Both the position numbers and the translations under genes were made by a program. DNA of 64,000 nt from Ralstonia sp. 25mfcol4.1 (lineage in GTDB: Bacteria > Pseudomonadota > Gammaproteobacteria > Burkholderiales > Burkholderiaceae), in NCBI RefSeq assembly GCF_900104095.1, contig NZ_FNJO01000007.1:1-64000 (forward strand). The letters run 5' to 3'. The notes below the pieces were generated by a model. It ran no database searches, was not told where the DNA came from, and saw nothing but the letters and a program-made list of their open reading frames with translations. Numbering within the stretch: the first letter of the stretch is position 1; every line of letters begins with the position of its first letter. This document shows, in pieces, positions 48,822 to 58,515 of the stretch.

Positions 48822-50186
48822 ATGAAAGCAGAGCGTTGGGCCTACGAGAGCCTCGAAGTCTATGTGTGGGAAGGCCAGTACGAGATTGCCGACCGCGTGG
48901 CGCGATTCCTGACGCCGCTGGGGACCGAGGTGATTCGTGCCGGTGCCCTTGACGCGCTGCCGAACGAGGCGCGCGTGAAGCCGTGCATTGCCGTGATCAG
49001 CGCCTCGGCGATCGGCTCGGCCAAGTTCACGCTGGACTGGGAAGCCGCCCACGGCATGCCGGTGATCTGGGTGGGCGCGCCGGACCGCGAGACCGATCCG
49101 GGCCGCTTCCCGCCAGAATACGCATACATCCTCCCGCACGACTTCAACGGCGGCGACCTGCGCAACCAGATTGCCAAGCTGATGCCGCAGCTGCTGGCCG
49201 CCGGCGAGGCCCGTCCCGACGTGGCCGACCTGGTGGCCGGATCGCCGGCCATGCAGGAGCTGCTGGAACAGGTGGAGACCTTCGCAAACTTCGACAGCAA
49301 CGTGATGCTGTACGGCGAGACAGGCGCCGGCAAGGAGCGCATTGCACGGCTGTTCCACGAGCGCAACAGCCAGTATGGCAAGGGACCGTTCGTCGCCGTG
49401 AACTGCGGGGCAATTCCCGACGGCCTGTTCGAGTCGCAGTTCTTCGGCCATGCCAAGGGCGCCTTCACGGGCGCCATGTTCGCGCACCGGGGGTTCTTCG
49501 AACAGGCCACCGGCGGCACGCTGTTCCTGGACGAGATCGGCGACCTGCCGCTGTTCCAGCAGGTCAAGCTGCTGCGCGTGCTGGAGGAAAACGCACTGAC
49601 GCGGCTGGGATCGACCATGGCCGTGAAGCTCGATTTCCGGCTGGTGGCAGCCACCAACAAGGACTTGCGCGAGGCGGTGCGCGAGGGCCGCTTCCGCGCC
49701 GACCTGTATTTCCGGCTGGCGGTGATCGAGTTGCGCATCCCGAGCCTGGAGGACCGCGGCCCCGGCGACAAGGTGGGTCTGCTGCAATCGTTCCTGCGCC
49801 ACATGATGGGCCCGGCCGCCTACGATGCGCTGCCGCCCATGCCCGACTGGCTCAAGGGGGCCGTGGGCACCGCGTTCTTCATCGGTAATGTGCGCGAGCT
49901 GCGCAACCTGGCCGAGCGCGTGGGCATCACGGCACGCCAGTTTGGTGGCTGGGACGAGGACCGTATCCGGCCATTGTTCCGGGGGCTGCGGCCGGGCGCC
50001 TTCGATGGCCTGGAGCGCGGCGATCCGCGCGGCGATGTCGAGGAGCGGCGCCGGATCATCGCCGCGCTCGATGCCAACGGCTGGCGCCGCCAGGATACGG
50101 CCGCCTGCCTGGGCATCAGCCGCAAGGTGCTGTGGGAGAAGATGCGCAAGTTCCAGATTGCCGACAGCGAGGCGGAACCGGTCTGA
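48822..50186 (+). CDS. Sigma-54-dependent activator linked to the Tad locus
   Basis: A 454-residue bacterial enhancer-binding protein. Residues 1-125 form a receiver-like domain in which the usual phosphoacceptor Asp is not apparent ([12 protein letters not shown]), comparable to VpsR-type pseudo-receivers. The AAA+ domain has Walker A GETGAGKE (165-172), the sigma-54 contact loop GAFTGA (213-218) and Walker [10 protein letters not shown] Fis-type helix-turn-helix ends the protein ([20 protein letters not shown]). It lies 13 bp after tadG. I found no convincing -24/-12 sequence before flp, so the target promoter is open. Confidence 0.9.
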   Translation: MKAERWAYESLEVYVWEGQYEIADRVARFLTPLGTEVIRAGALDALPNEARVKPCIAVISASAIGSAKFTLDWEAAHGMPVIWVGAPDRETDPGRFPPEYAYILPHDFNGGDLRNQIAKLMPQLLAAGEARPDVADLVAGSPAMQELLEQVETFANFDSNVMLYGETGAGKERIARLFHERNSQYGKGPFVAVNCGAIPDGLFESQFFGHAKGAFTGAMFAHRGFFEQATGGTLFLDEIGDLPLFQQVKLLRVLEENALTRLGSTMAVKLDFRLVAATNKDLREAVREGRFRADLYFRLAVIELRIPSLEDRGPGDKVGLLQSFLRHMMGPAAYDALPPMPDWLKGAVGTAFFIGNVRELRNLAERVGITARQFGGWDEDRIRPLFRGLRPGAFDGLERGDPRGDVEERRRIIAALDANGWRRQDTAACLGISRKVLWEKMRKFQIADSEAEPV

Positions 50187-50272
50187 AGGCCGCCTGCCGG
50201 CGACGGGACGTTATGATGCGGGACCGCACGGCAGGGCCGTGCATTACGCGCCACCGCGCCGAAGGACCCGAA

Positions 50273-51418
50273 TTGCGTTTTCTCCACACCGCCGACTGGC
50301 ATCTTGGTCGGCTTTTCCATGCCCGCAGCCTGATTGAAGACCAGGCGCACGTGCTCGACCAGTTCGTGGCGCTGGTGCGTGACGTGCGTCCCGATGCCGT
50401 GCTGATTGCCGGCGACGTTTACGATCGCGCGGTGCCGCCGCCCGAGGCCGTGGCGTTGCTGGACGACGTGCTGGCGCGCATCGTGGTGGAAGCCGGCGTG
50501 CCGGTGGTGATGATCGCGGGCAACCACGACAGCGCGCAGCGGCTCGATTTTGGCGCGCGCATGCTGGCCGCACGCGGCCTGCATGTGGCGGGCCGCACCG
50601 GCCCGGAAGCCGCCTGCGTGTCGCTGCGCGACGCCCATGGCGAGGTGCGGATCTACGCGCTGCCGTATGCGGAGCCCGCGGTGGTGCGCGACGCGCTGGG
50701 TGTCGAGCTGTCATCGCACGAGGCCGCGCTGGGCGCGCAGCTCGACGCGATCCGGGCCAGCCATCCGGCTGGCGTGCGTGCCGTGGCGGTGGGACACGCG
50801 TTCGTGGTGGGCGGCGCGGTCAGTGAATCGGAACGGCCGCTGTCGGTGGGCGGCAGCGGTGCGGTGGGGGCAGACCTGTTCCACGGCTTCGACTTCGTGG
50901 CGCTGGGTCACCTGCACCGGCCGCAGACCATTGGCGAGCGGATTCACTACGCCGGGTCGCTGCTCAAGTATTCGCTATCGGAAGCCGATCACCACAAGAC
51001 CGTGTCGCTGGTCGAACTGGACGGCAAGGGCGCGGTGCGCATCGAGCCCATCGCCTTGAAGCCGCGCCGTGACCTGCGCATCCTGACAGGCGAACTGGCC
51101 GCGCTGGTGGAGGCGGGCCTGGCGGACGCCCGCAGGGACGACTACGTCTATGCGGTGCTGACCGATACCGGCGCGCTGCTGGACCCGATGGCGCGGCTGC
51201 GCGAGGCGTATCCGAACGCGCTGGCGATCGAGCGGGCCATCCTGGCGCGCAGCGGGCAGGCCGGCGAGGCGGGCCGGCGCATGCGCGAGCTGGACACCGG
51301 CAGTCTGTTTGCAAATTTCTTCCGCGAAGTGGCTGACGCGGACCTGGACGGCGACCAACGCCGCGCACTGGACCATCTTCTGGCCGGTATGGAGGCTTCG
51401 GAAAGGGAATCGGCATGA
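50273..51418 (+). CDS. sbcD: DNA double-strand break repair exonuclease subunit SbcD
   Basis: A 381-residue Mre11-type metallophosphoesterase. Metal-binding motifs are LHTADWHLGR (Asp8, His10), LIAGDVYDRA, MIAGNHDSAQ, VGHAFV and ALGHLHRPQ. The start is a TTG at 50273, where homology begins and AAGGA sits about 7 nt upstream; ATGs upstream (50213) would add a non-homologous Arg-rich leader. With SbcC it cuts hairpins and blocked DNA ends. Its stop overlaps the sbcC start (ATGA). Confidence 0.93.
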   Translation: MRFLHTADWHLGRLFHARSLIEDQAHVLDQFVALVRDVRPDAVLIAGDVYDRAVPPPEAVALLDDVLARIVVEAGVPVVMIAGNHDSAQRLDFGARMLAARGLHVAGRTGPEAACVSLRDAHGEVRIYALPYAEPAVVRDALGVELSSHEAALGAQLDAIRASHPAGVRAVAVGHAFVVGGAVSESERPLSVGGSGAVGADLFHGFDFVALGHLHRPQTIGERIHYAGSLLKYSLSEADHHKTVSLVELDGKGAVRIEPIALKPRRDLRILTGELAALVEAGLADARRDDYVYAVLTDTGALLDPMARLREAYPNALAIERAILARSGQAGEAGRRMRELDTGSLFANFFREVADADLDGDQRRALDHLLAGMEASERESA

Positions 51419-54400
51419 AACCGCTGTACCTGAAGTTGCAGGCTTTCGGTCCGTTTGCCGCCACCGAGACCATCGATTTCACACGGCTCGGCGAGCAGGC
51501 GTTCTTCCTGATCCACGGACCCACGGGCGCGGGCAAGACCACGCTGCTCGATGCCATCTGCTTTGCGCTCTACGGCGATACGTCGGGCGGCGAGCGCAGC
51601 GCGCAGGACATGCGCAGCGCCAATGCCGACCCCGCGCTGCGCACCGAAGTCACGCTGGAATTCGGCCTGGGGGCCATGCACTACCGCGTGACGCGCTCGC
51701 CCACGCAGGACCGCCCCAGCCAGCGTGCGACGGGCGGTTTCGTCAAGGAAGCCGCCAAGGCGCAGCTGGACGTGATGCTCGACGGCGCCTGGAAGAGCCA
51801 CGCCAGCCAGCCGGGCCGTGTCAGCGACGCCGTGCGCGATCTGCTGGGCTTCGACAGCGCGCAGTTCCGGCAGGTCATCGTGCTGCCGCAGGGCCGGTTT
51901 CGCGAGCTGCTGACCGCCGATTCGCGGGCGCGCCAGGGCATCCTGGAGCGGCTGTTCCATACCGAACTGTATCGCCGCGTGGAAGAGCAGCTCAAGGAGC
52001 AGGCCGCCAGCATCCGGCGCGAAGCCGAGCAGATTGCCGTGCGCCGCAAGACGCTGCTGGACCAGCACGAGCTTCCATCGATCGACGCCCTGACCGATCG
52101 CATCGACGCGCTGCAGGTCACGCTGGCCGAGCTGCTGCGCCGCGAGGACGTTGCGCGCGCCGATAGCGAGGCCGCGCAGGCGTCGCTGCGCAAGGGCGAA
52201 CTCGAGCATACCCAGATCAAGGCCTGGCGCGAAGCCGAAGGCGCGCATGCCATGCTGAAGGCGAAGGTGGCGGCCGTGGACGGCGATCGCGTGCGGCTGC
52301 ACGCGGCGCGACGCGCGGCGCAGGTCACGCCGGCGGTGCAGCAACTGCAGGCAGCCCGGCAGGATCAGGCCAGGGTGCACACGGTCCAGGCGCAGGCTGA
52401 GATATCGGCTACGCGGGCCGCGCAGGCGGCGGAAACTGCCGCCCGTGCGCTGCGCGCCGAACAGTCGCGCCAGGAGGCCCGGGCCGCCGCGCAACGCACG
52501 GTGACCCGGCTCGAACACCTGCTGCCGCAGGCGCGCAAGCTTGGGGTGCTGCGCAATGCCGTGGCACAGGCCGGCACCACGCTGGCCATGGCGCAATCGG
52601 CATGTGCGGCGAAGATCGACGCGTTTCAGGCCGCCGCCACCGCGCTCAAGACGCTGGAGGCCGATGCCGAACAGGCGCGCGCGGGCGCAGCGGGGCTGCA
52701 GGCGCTGCAGCTGCGGCTGGAACAGGCCCGCGAGCGCGCCGCGCGCATCGCCAAATGCCGCCAGATCGAAGCCGAGCTTGGGCCGCTGCGCGCGGCACTG
52801 GTGTCCAGCGAGGCGCGCAAGCGCGCTGCCACCGAGGCCCGCGACGCGGCGCGCGCGGCCATGCGCCAGGCCGAGGTGGACTGGCGCCACGGGCAGGCCG
52901 CGCGCCTGGCCGGCAGCGTCAAGCGCGGCGAGCCATGCCCGGTTTGCGGCGGCAAGGATCATCCGGCGCTGGCGCAACAGACGCTGGCGCTGGTGACCGA
53001 CGACGATCTCGATGCCGCGCGGCTGGCGTTGCAGCGTGCCGAGGATGCGCTGGCCGAGGCCAGCACCGCGCATCAGCAGACCGGTGCCAACGCCATGCAA
53101 TGGCAGGCGCGGCTGGCGGATCTGATCGAGGCCGCTGGCGATGTATCCGCGGCGGGCGCCAGCGCGCTCGATGCCGAGATCACCGCGCTGGCCGAGGCCG
53201 TCCGCCAGGCCGAACTGGCAGGCAAGCGCGCCGATGCGCTGGCGGTGCAGGCGGCGCAGGCCCGCAAGGCCGTCGAGGCCGCCGAAGTGTTGGCCCAGAC
53301 CGCCGACACGGCCGCCCGCGCCGCCGCGCAGGAACACGCGCGGCTGGATGGCGAATGGCAGGCGGCCTGCGAACAGGTGCCCGAGGATTCGCGCGACCCC
53401 GATGCGATGACGGCCGCGCTGGAGGCTGCCCGGCGCGAAGCCGGCGCGCTCGAAGCCGCATTGCAGGCCGCACAGGGCGCCGAGCGCGACGCCGTCGCGC
53501 TGCAGGCGGCAACGGCGGCGGCGCTGGCGTCGGCGCGAGACAACGTCACCCAGGCCGACGCCCGCGTCGCCGAGCGCGAGACGGCACTGGCCGACGCCAT
53601 GCGCGCGGCCGCCTTCGATCATGACGATGCTTACGCCGCCGCGTGCCTGTCTGCCGACGACACGTCGGCGCTGGACGACGCGATCCGGGCCTTCGATGTC
53701 GAACTGGCCCGTGCGGCCGAATGGCATGCCCGCACCGCCGCCATCGCGCAGGCGCTGCAGGTGCCCGACATGCCTGCGCTGCTGGCCACGCGCGACCAGG
53801 CGGCGGTGAGGCTGGAAGCGGCCATCCGCGAGCGCAGCGAATTGGCCGCGTCGCGCGACACGCTGCTGCAATGCAAGGGTCAGGTGGAATCGCTGGCCGC
53901 CGAAGGGCGCGAGGTGGAAGCACGCTATGCGGTGCTGGGCCGCCTGTCGGAAGTGGCCAATGGCAACAATCCGCGCCGCATGACGTTCCAGCGCTTTGTC
54001 CTGGCCACGCTGCTCGACGAGGTGCTGGAGGCGGCGTCACTGCGGTTGCTGCGCATGAGTCGGGGCCGCTACGCGCTGCAGCGCGTGCGCGAGCAGGGCG
54101 ACCAGCGCATGGCCGGCGGGCTGGACCTGGAGGTGTTCGACCACGATACCGGCGCCACCCGGCCGGCCAACACGCTGTCGGGTGGCGAAGGCTTCCTGGC
54201 GTCGCTATCCTTGGCGCTGGGGCTCGCCGACGTGGTGCAGTCGCGCGCCGGCGGCATCCAGCTCGACACGCTGTTCGTGGATGAAGGCTTCGGCACGCTC
54301 GACCCGGAAAGCCTCGACTTCGCCATCCGCACGCTGCTCGATCTACAGCAGGCCGGCCGGCTGGTCGGCATCATCTCGCACGTGGCCGAACTGCGCGAAC

Positions 54401-54468
54401 GGATCGATGTGCGGCTCGAAGTACGCCCCGGCGTCAGCGGCAGCCAGGCGGTGCTGCGTTTGCCCTGA
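51415..54468 (+). CDS. sbcC: DNA repair ATPase SbcC
   Basis: A 1017-residue Rad50-type SMC ATPase. Walker A is GPTGAGKTT (35-43). Long Ala/Arg/Gln-rich coiled coils flank the zinc hook CPVCG (Cys508, Cys511). The C-terminal ATPase half has the signature LSGGEGFLASLSLALGLAD (about 922), Walker B LDTLFVDEGFGTLD and the His switch ISHV. The coiled coils run about residues 180-500 and 520-830. The coupled overlap with sbcD supports the SbcDC complex. Confidence 0.95.
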   Translation: MKPLYLKLQAFGPFAATETIDFTRLGEQAFFLIHGPTGAGKTTLLDAICFALYGDTSGGERSAQDMRSANADPALRTEVTLEFGLGAMHYRVTRSPTQDRPSQRATGGFVKEAAKAQLDVMLDGAWKSHASQPGRVSDAVRDLLGFDSAQFRQVIVLPQGRFRELLTADSRARQGILERLFHTELYRRVEEQLKEQAASIRREAEQIAVRRKTLLDQHELPSIDALTDRIDALQVTLAELLRREDVARADSEAAQASLRKGELEHTQIKAWREAEGAHAMLKAKVAAVDGDRVRLHAARRAAQVTPAVQQLQAARQDQARVHTVQAQAEISATRAAQAAETAARALRAEQSRQEARAAAQRTVTRLEHLLPQARKLGVLRNAVAQAGTTLAMAQSACAAKIDAFQAAATALKTLEADAEQARAGAAGLQALQLRLEQARERAARIAKCRQIEAELGPLRAALVSSEARKRAATEARDAARAAMRQAEVDWRHGQAARLAGSVKRGEPCPVCGGKDHPALAQQTLALVTDDDLDAARLALQRAEDALAEASTAHQQTGANAMQWQARLADLIEAAGDVSAAGASALDAEITALAEAVRQAELAGKRADALAVQAAQARKAVEAAEVLAQTADTAARAAAQEHARLDGEWQAACEQVPEDSRDPDAMTAALEAARREAGALEAALQAAQGAERDAVALQAATAAALASARDNVTQADARVAERETALADAMRAAAFDHDDAYAAACLSADDTSALDDAIRAFDVELARAAEWHARTAAIAQALQVPDMPALLATRDQAAVRLEAAIRERSELAASRDTLLQCKGQVESLAAEGREVEARYAVLGRLSEVANGNNPRRMTFQRFVLATLLDEVLEAASLRLLRMSRGRYALQRVREQGDQRMAGGLDLEVFDHDTGATRPANTLSGGEGFLASLSLALGLADVVQSRAGGIQLDTLFVDEGFGTLDPESLDFAIRTLLDLQQAGRLVGIISHVAELRERIDVRLEVRPGVSGSQAVLRLP

Positions 54469-54560
54469 GGGACACCCTGTGCGCGGAGGGGGGGTGACCG
54501 ATTATCGCCCGCCACGCGCAGACCCTTATTGACCCTGTTTTGACGCCGGGTGTAACCTTT

Positions 54561-54594
54561 GTTCATTCTGCGAATTGAGGTTCGTATAGCGAAC
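54561..54594 (+). promoter_or_regulatory. PcaR/PcaU-type (IclR-family) operator upstream of pcaIJF
   Basis: GTTCGTATAGCGAAC (54580-54594) is a perfect GTTCG-N5-CGAAC palindrome, the layout of IclR-family PcaR/PcaU sites. A degenerate copy GTTCATTCTGCGAAT lies at 54561-54575, 19 bp upstream. The long leader from here to the pcaI start (about 220 nt) shows no convincing gene; TTGACC and TTGACG hexamers at 54529 and 54540 could be -35 elements. Confidence 0.65.
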
Positions 54595-54817
54595 ATCGCT
54601 GACAACCCGATCCGCCGACCATCAAAGAAGCCGCCGCAAGACGGCTCATCAAGACAACTGCAAGATTGTGGACCCTGTCCCGACGTCGTCACCGTGCCGA
54701 GCACGGGTTGGCACGACGGGACGCCCGTCCGAGCAGTCTGCCGGAGACATCTTTGCGTGCCGCCCCTCTTGCGGCCGGTCCCGGCGCGATGCCGGACCCT
54801 TCCGTACTGGAACGCAA

Positions 54818-55501
54818 GTGATCAACAAGCTATATGACTCGGTGGAAGCGGCAGTGGCCGGCATCCACGACGGCGCCACGATCCTGATCGGCGGCTTTGG
54901 CCTGGCTGGCATGCCGGCGGAACTGATCGATGCGGTGATCGCCCAGGGTGCGCGTGACCTGACCATCGTCAACAACAACGCCGGCAATGGCGACACGGGG
55001 CTGGCGGCACTGCTGAAGACCAAGCGCGTGCGCAAGATCATTTGCTCGTTCCCGCGGCAGGTGGATTCGTATGTGTTCGATTCGCTGTTCCATGCTGGCG
55101 AGATCGAACTGGAACTGGTGCCCCAGGGCAACCTGGCCGAGCGCATCCGCGCCGCCGGTGCCGGCATCGGCGGTTTCTTCACGCGCACGGCCTACGGCAC
55201 GCCGCTGGCCGAAGGCAAGGAAACGCGCATCATCGACGGCCAGGGTTATGTGTTCGAAAAGCCGATCCACGCCGATTTCGCGCTGATCAAGGCCGACACG
55301 GCAGACCGCTGGGGCAACCTGACCTACCGCAAGACCGCACGCAACTTCGGCCCGATCATGGCCATGGCTGCGAAGTGCGCGATCGTGCAGGTCAGCAACG
55401 TCGTCGAACTGGGCGACATGAACCCCGAGCACATCATCACGCCGGGCCTGTTCGTCAAGCGTGTGGTCAAGGTGGGCGGCTCGGCTGCCCAGGCCGCCTG
55501 A
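54818..55501 (+). CDS. pcaI: 3-oxoadipate CoA-transferase subunit A
   Basis: A 227-residue alpha subunit of a family I CoA-transferase. The CoA-binding loop is TILIGGFGLAGMPAELIDAV; NNNAGNGDTGLAALL and GIGGFFTRTAYGTPLAEGKE are typical. It moves CoA from succinyl-CoA to 3-oxoadipate. GTG at 54818 starts where homology begins; the longer frame to 54668 is Arg/Cys-rich leader. Acetoacetate CoA-transferase subunits are similar; the thiolase next door and the PcaR-type operator favour PcaI. Confidence 0.88.
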   Translation: MINKLYDSVEAAVAGIHDGATILIGGFGLAGMPAELIDAVIAQGARDLTIVNNNAGNGDTGLAALLKTKRVRKIICSFPRQVDSYVFDSLFHAGEIELELVPQGNLAERIRAAGAGIGGFFTRTAYGTPLAEGKETRIIDGQGYVFEKPIHADFALIKADTADRWGNLTYRKTARNFGPIMAMAAKCAIVQVSNVVELGDMNPEHIITPGLFVKRVVKVGGSAAQAA

Positions 55502-55520
55502 GCGTAGAAGGAGAAAGAAC

Positions 55521-56168
55521 ATGCAACGCCTGACCCGCGACCAGATGGCCGCCCGCGTGGCCAAAGACATTCCGGACGGTGCCGTGGTGAACCTCGGCAT
55601 CGGCCTGCCCACCCTGGTTGGCAACCATCTGCCGGCCGACAAGGAAATCCTGCTGCACAGCGAAAACGGCCTGCTGGGCATGGGCCCCGCCCCGGCAGCC
55701 GGCGAAGAAGACGGCGACCTGATCAACGCTGGCAAGCAGCCGGTGACGATCAAGGCCGGCGGCTCGTACTTCCACCACGCCGATTCGTTCGCGATGATGC
55801 GCGGCGGCCACCTCGACTACTGCGTGCTGGGCGGCTTCCAGGTGTCCGAAAAGGGCGACCTGGCCAACTGGCATACCGGTGCCCCTGGCGCCATTCCCGC
55901 CGTGGGCGGCGCGATGGACCTGGCGATCGGCGCCAAGCAGGTGTTCGTGATGATGGAGCACCTGACCAAGCAGGGCGAGAGCAAGATCGTGCCCGAATGC
56001 ACCTATCCGCTGACCGGCATCCGCTGCGTGACGCGCATCTACACGGATCTGGCCACCCTCGACGTGACGCCGGACGGCCTGGTTGCCCGCGACCTCGCGG
56101 AAGGCCTGTCGTTTGACGAACTGCAACGTCTGACCGGCGTGCCCCTGAAGCAGACGCAAGCCGCCTGA
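55521..56168 (+). CDS. pcaJ: 3-oxoadipate CoA-transferase subunit B
   Basis: A 215-residue beta subunit. The catalytic Glu lies in LHSENGLLGMGPAP, which forms the glutamyl-CoA intermediate; VVNLGIGLPTLVGNHL is the glycine loop. It pairs with the upstream subunit (19 bp gap). AGAAGGAGAAAGAAC is a strong ribosome site. Together they feed 3-oxoadipyl-CoA to the thiolase that follows. Confidence 0.9.
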   Translation: MQRLTRDQMAARVAKDIPDGAVVNLGIGLPTLVGNHLPADKEILLHSENGLLGMGPAPAAGEEDGDLINAGKQPVTIKAGGSYFHHADSFAMMRGGHLDYCVLGGFQVSEKGDLANWHTGAPGAIPAVGGAMDLAIGAKQVFVMMEHLTKQGESKIVPECTYPLTGIRCVTRIYTDLATLDVTPDGLVARDLAEGLSFDELQRLTGVPLKQTQAA

Positions 56169-56206
56169 TCCATCCTCCAGACCACCAAAACCGAGCGAGA
56201 CAGAAC

Positions 56207-57409
56207 ATGAGCGACGCATTTATCGTTGACGCCATCCGTACCCCCATCGGCCGTTACGGCGGCAGCCTGTCCGGCGTGCGCGCGGACGACCTGGGTGCGG
56301 TGCCCCTGAAGGCCCTGATGGCACGCAACGCCGGCCTGGACTGGTCGGCCATCGACGACGTGATCTACGGCAACGCCAACCAGGCGGGCGAAGACAACCG
56401 CAATGTGGCGCGCATGTCGGCGCTGCTGGCCGGTCTGCCGGAGGCCGTGCCGGGTTCGACGATCAACCGCCTGTGCGGCTCGGGCATGGACGCCACCGGC
56501 ACCGCCGCGCGCGCCATCAAGGCGGGCGAAACCAACCTGATGATCTCGGGCGGCGTGGAAAGCATGAGCCGCGCCCCGTTCGTGATGGGCAAGGCCACCT
56601 CGGCGTTCTCGCGCCAGGCTGAAATCTTCGACACCACCATCGGCTGGCGCTTCATCAACCCGGCGATGCGTGCCGCCTACGGCGTGGACTCGATGCCCGA
56701 GACCGCCGAGAACGTGGCCACGGATTACAAGATCAGCCGCGAAGACCAGGATCTGATGGCGCTGCGCAGCCAGGAAAAGGCGTCGCGCGCCCAGGCCGAC
56801 GGCACGCTGGCGCAGGAAATCACCGCCGTCACGATTCCGCAAAAGAAGGGCGACCCGATCGTGGTCGACCGTGACGAGCACCCGCGTGCCACCAGCATGG
56901 AAGCCCTGGCCAAGCTGCGCGGCGTGGTGCGCCCGGACGGCACCGTGACCGCCGGCAACGCTTCGGGCGTGAACGACGGCGCCTGCGCCATCCTGCTGGC
57001 CAGCGAAGCGGGCCTGAAGCAGCACAACCTGAAGCCGCGCGCCCGCATCGTCGGCATGGCGACGGCCGGCGTGGCACCGCGCGTGATGGGTATCGGCCCG
57101 GCGCCGGCCACCCAGAAGCTGATGAAGCAGCTGGGCATGTCGCTGGACCAGATCGACGTGATCGAGCTGAACGAAGCGTTTGCCGCGCAAGGCCTGGCCG
57201 TGCTGCGTCAGCTGGGCATCGCCGACGACGACAAGCGCGTGAACCCGAACGGCGGCGCGATCGCCCTGGGCCACCCGCTGGGCATGAGCGGCGCGCGCCT
57301 GGTGACGACGGCGCTGTACCAGCTGGAGCGTACCGGCGGCCGCTTCGCGCTGTGCACGATGTGTATCGGCGTGGGCCAGGGTATCGCCATGGTGATCGAG
57401 CGGGTCTGA
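56207..57409 (+). CDS. pcaF: 3-oxoadipyl-CoA thiolase
   Basis: A 400-residue degradative thiolase. The nucleophilic Cys90 is in [10 protein letters not shown]; the base residues are His in [15 protein letters not shown] and Cys in [10 protein letters not shown]. The overall sequence follows PcaF/PaaE-type beta-ketoadipyl-CoA thiolases ([16 protein letters not shown]). It cleaves 3-oxoadipyl-CoA to succinyl-CoA and acetyl-CoA, the last step of the beta-ketoadipate pathway. It ends the pcaIJF operon. Confidence 0.93.
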   Translation: MSDAFIVDAIRTPIGRYGGSLSGVRADDLGAVPLKALMARNAGLDWSAIDDVIYGNANQAGEDNRNVARMSALLAGLPEAVPGSTINRLCGSGMDATGTAARAIKAGETNLMISGGVESMSRAPFVMGKATSAFSRQAEIFDTTIGWRFINPAMRAAYGVDSMPETAENVATDYKISREDQDLMALRSQEKASRAQADGTLAQEITAVTIPQKKGDPIVVDRDEHPRATSMEALAKLRGVVRPDGTVTAGNASGVNDGACAILLASEAGLKQHNLKPRARIVGMATAGVAPRVMGIGPAPATQKLMKQLGMSLDQIDVIELNEAFAAQGLAVLRQLGIADDDKRVNPNGGAIALGHPLGMSGARLVTTALYQLERTGGRFALCTMCIGVGQGIAMVIERV

Positions 57410-57438
57410 TCGTTCAGGGCTGAGTGCCGTCGTTATGC

Positions 57439-57471
57439 GCTCCCCTCTCCCGCCGTGCGGGAGAGGGGAGC
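57439..57471 (+). terminator. Perfect 15-bp hairpin after pcaF
   Basis: GCTCCCCTCTCCCGC (57439-57453) pairs perfectly with GCGGGAGAGGGGAGC (57457-57471) around a CGT loop. It lies 30 bp after pcaF. No T run follows, so it may be a dispersed palindromic element or 3'-end protector rather than an intrinsic terminator. Confidence 0.65.
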
Positions 57472-57674
57472 AACGGCAACCCGATGCCGCTAGGTCATGA
57501 ATTCATCAAGCGCTTAATTTTCTTCACTTCCCGCCGTTAATACAGGTGGGAAGTTTCAGTGGTGTCTCTTCCCCAACGAGGTAGAGCATTGCGGCCAGGC
57601 CGACGGGCTCGCCGGTCTTGCCGCATCTTTTTTCTGACTGACCCGGCTCATGTGTGCCGGTGCGGAGTTTTGAG

Positions 57675-58406
57675 ATGTCCCTTCCCGTTGCCACGCTTGT
57701 CACCGGCGCCAGTTCCGGCATTGGCCGTGCGATTGCAGAAATGCTGCTCGCCGATGGGGTGACCCGTGTGATCAATGTCGACTATGCAGAACTGACGTGG
57801 TCGCATCCGAACCTGACCTTTTTCCAGGCCGACCTGACCAACGCCGACGCCACGCGCGCGGTGGCGGAGACGGTGACCTCGCAGTTCGCGGTGACCCGGC
57901 TCGTGAACAACGCCGGCGCCACGCGTCCCGGTACGGCCGACACGGCCACCGCCGCTGATCTCGATTACGTCGTGGGCCTCACGCTGCAGGCCACGATGCT
58001 GCTGACCCAGGCCTGCCTGCCCGCCATGCGTGCGGCCGGCTTTGGGCGTATCGTCAACATGGCCTCGCGCGCGGCGCTGGGCAAGCCCGAGCGCGTGGTG
58101 TATTCCGCGGCCAAGGCAGGGCTGGTTGGCATGACCCGAACGCTGGCGATGGAGCTGGGCGGCGACGGCATCACCGTCAACGCCGTGGCACCGGGTCCCA
58201 TCGCCACCGAGCTGTTCCGAAAGAGCAATCCGGAGGGCAGCGAACAGACACGGCGCATTCTGGCTAGCATCGCCGTGAAGAGAATGGGAACGCCGGAAGA
58301 CGTGGCGCGTGCCTCGCTGTTCTTCCTCGCCCCCGAGAATGGTTTCGTGACGGGACAAGTGCTGTACGTCTGCGGCGGAACCACGCTGGGGGTGGCACCC
58401 GTATAA
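57675..58406 (+). CDS. Short-chain dehydrogenase/reductase
   Basis: A 243-residue classical SDR. The cofactor loop is VTGASSGIGRAI (9-20), followed by NNAGA, and the catalytic Ser/Tyr/Lys lie in IVNMASRAALG and YSAAKAG. FFLAPENGFVTGQVLYVCGG is the usual C-terminus. An Asp in NVDYAE after strand 2 suggests NAD preference (inference). CGGAG lies 9 nt before the ATG at 57675. It lies between pcaF and the Bug gene; the reaction is not known. Confidence 0.9.
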   Translation: MSLPVATLVTGASSGIGRAIAEMLLADGVTRVINVDYAELTWSHPNLTFFQADLTNADATRAVAETVTSQFAVTRLVNNAGATRPGTADTATAADLDYVVGLTLQATMLLTQACLPAMRAAGFGRIVNMASRAALGKPERVVYSAAKAGLVGMTRTLAMELGGDGITVNAVAPGPIATELFRKSNPEGSEQTRRILASIAVKRMGTPEDVARASLFFLAPENGFVTGQVLYVCGGTTLGVAPV

Positions 58407-58515
58407 GAAAGTTGCCCGCCCCAAGGCACGGGGTGGAATAGCGATACACAAGCATTGCGCCCGCGGCCGCTCACAAGGTTCGTCCGCGGGTGTGCATCAA
58501 TTCCTGGAGCACAAG

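Noticed and set aside
51148..53871. A 907-codon minus-strand frame across sbcD and sbcC
   Set aside because: Antisense to SbcC with its complete ATPase and zinc hook motifs; Arg/Gly/Leu-rich shadow with no homology pattern.
54559..54837. A 92-codon plus-strand frame in the pcaI leader
   Set aside because: No ribosome site or protein-like pattern; it crosses the PcaR-type operator and the pcaI start in another frame.
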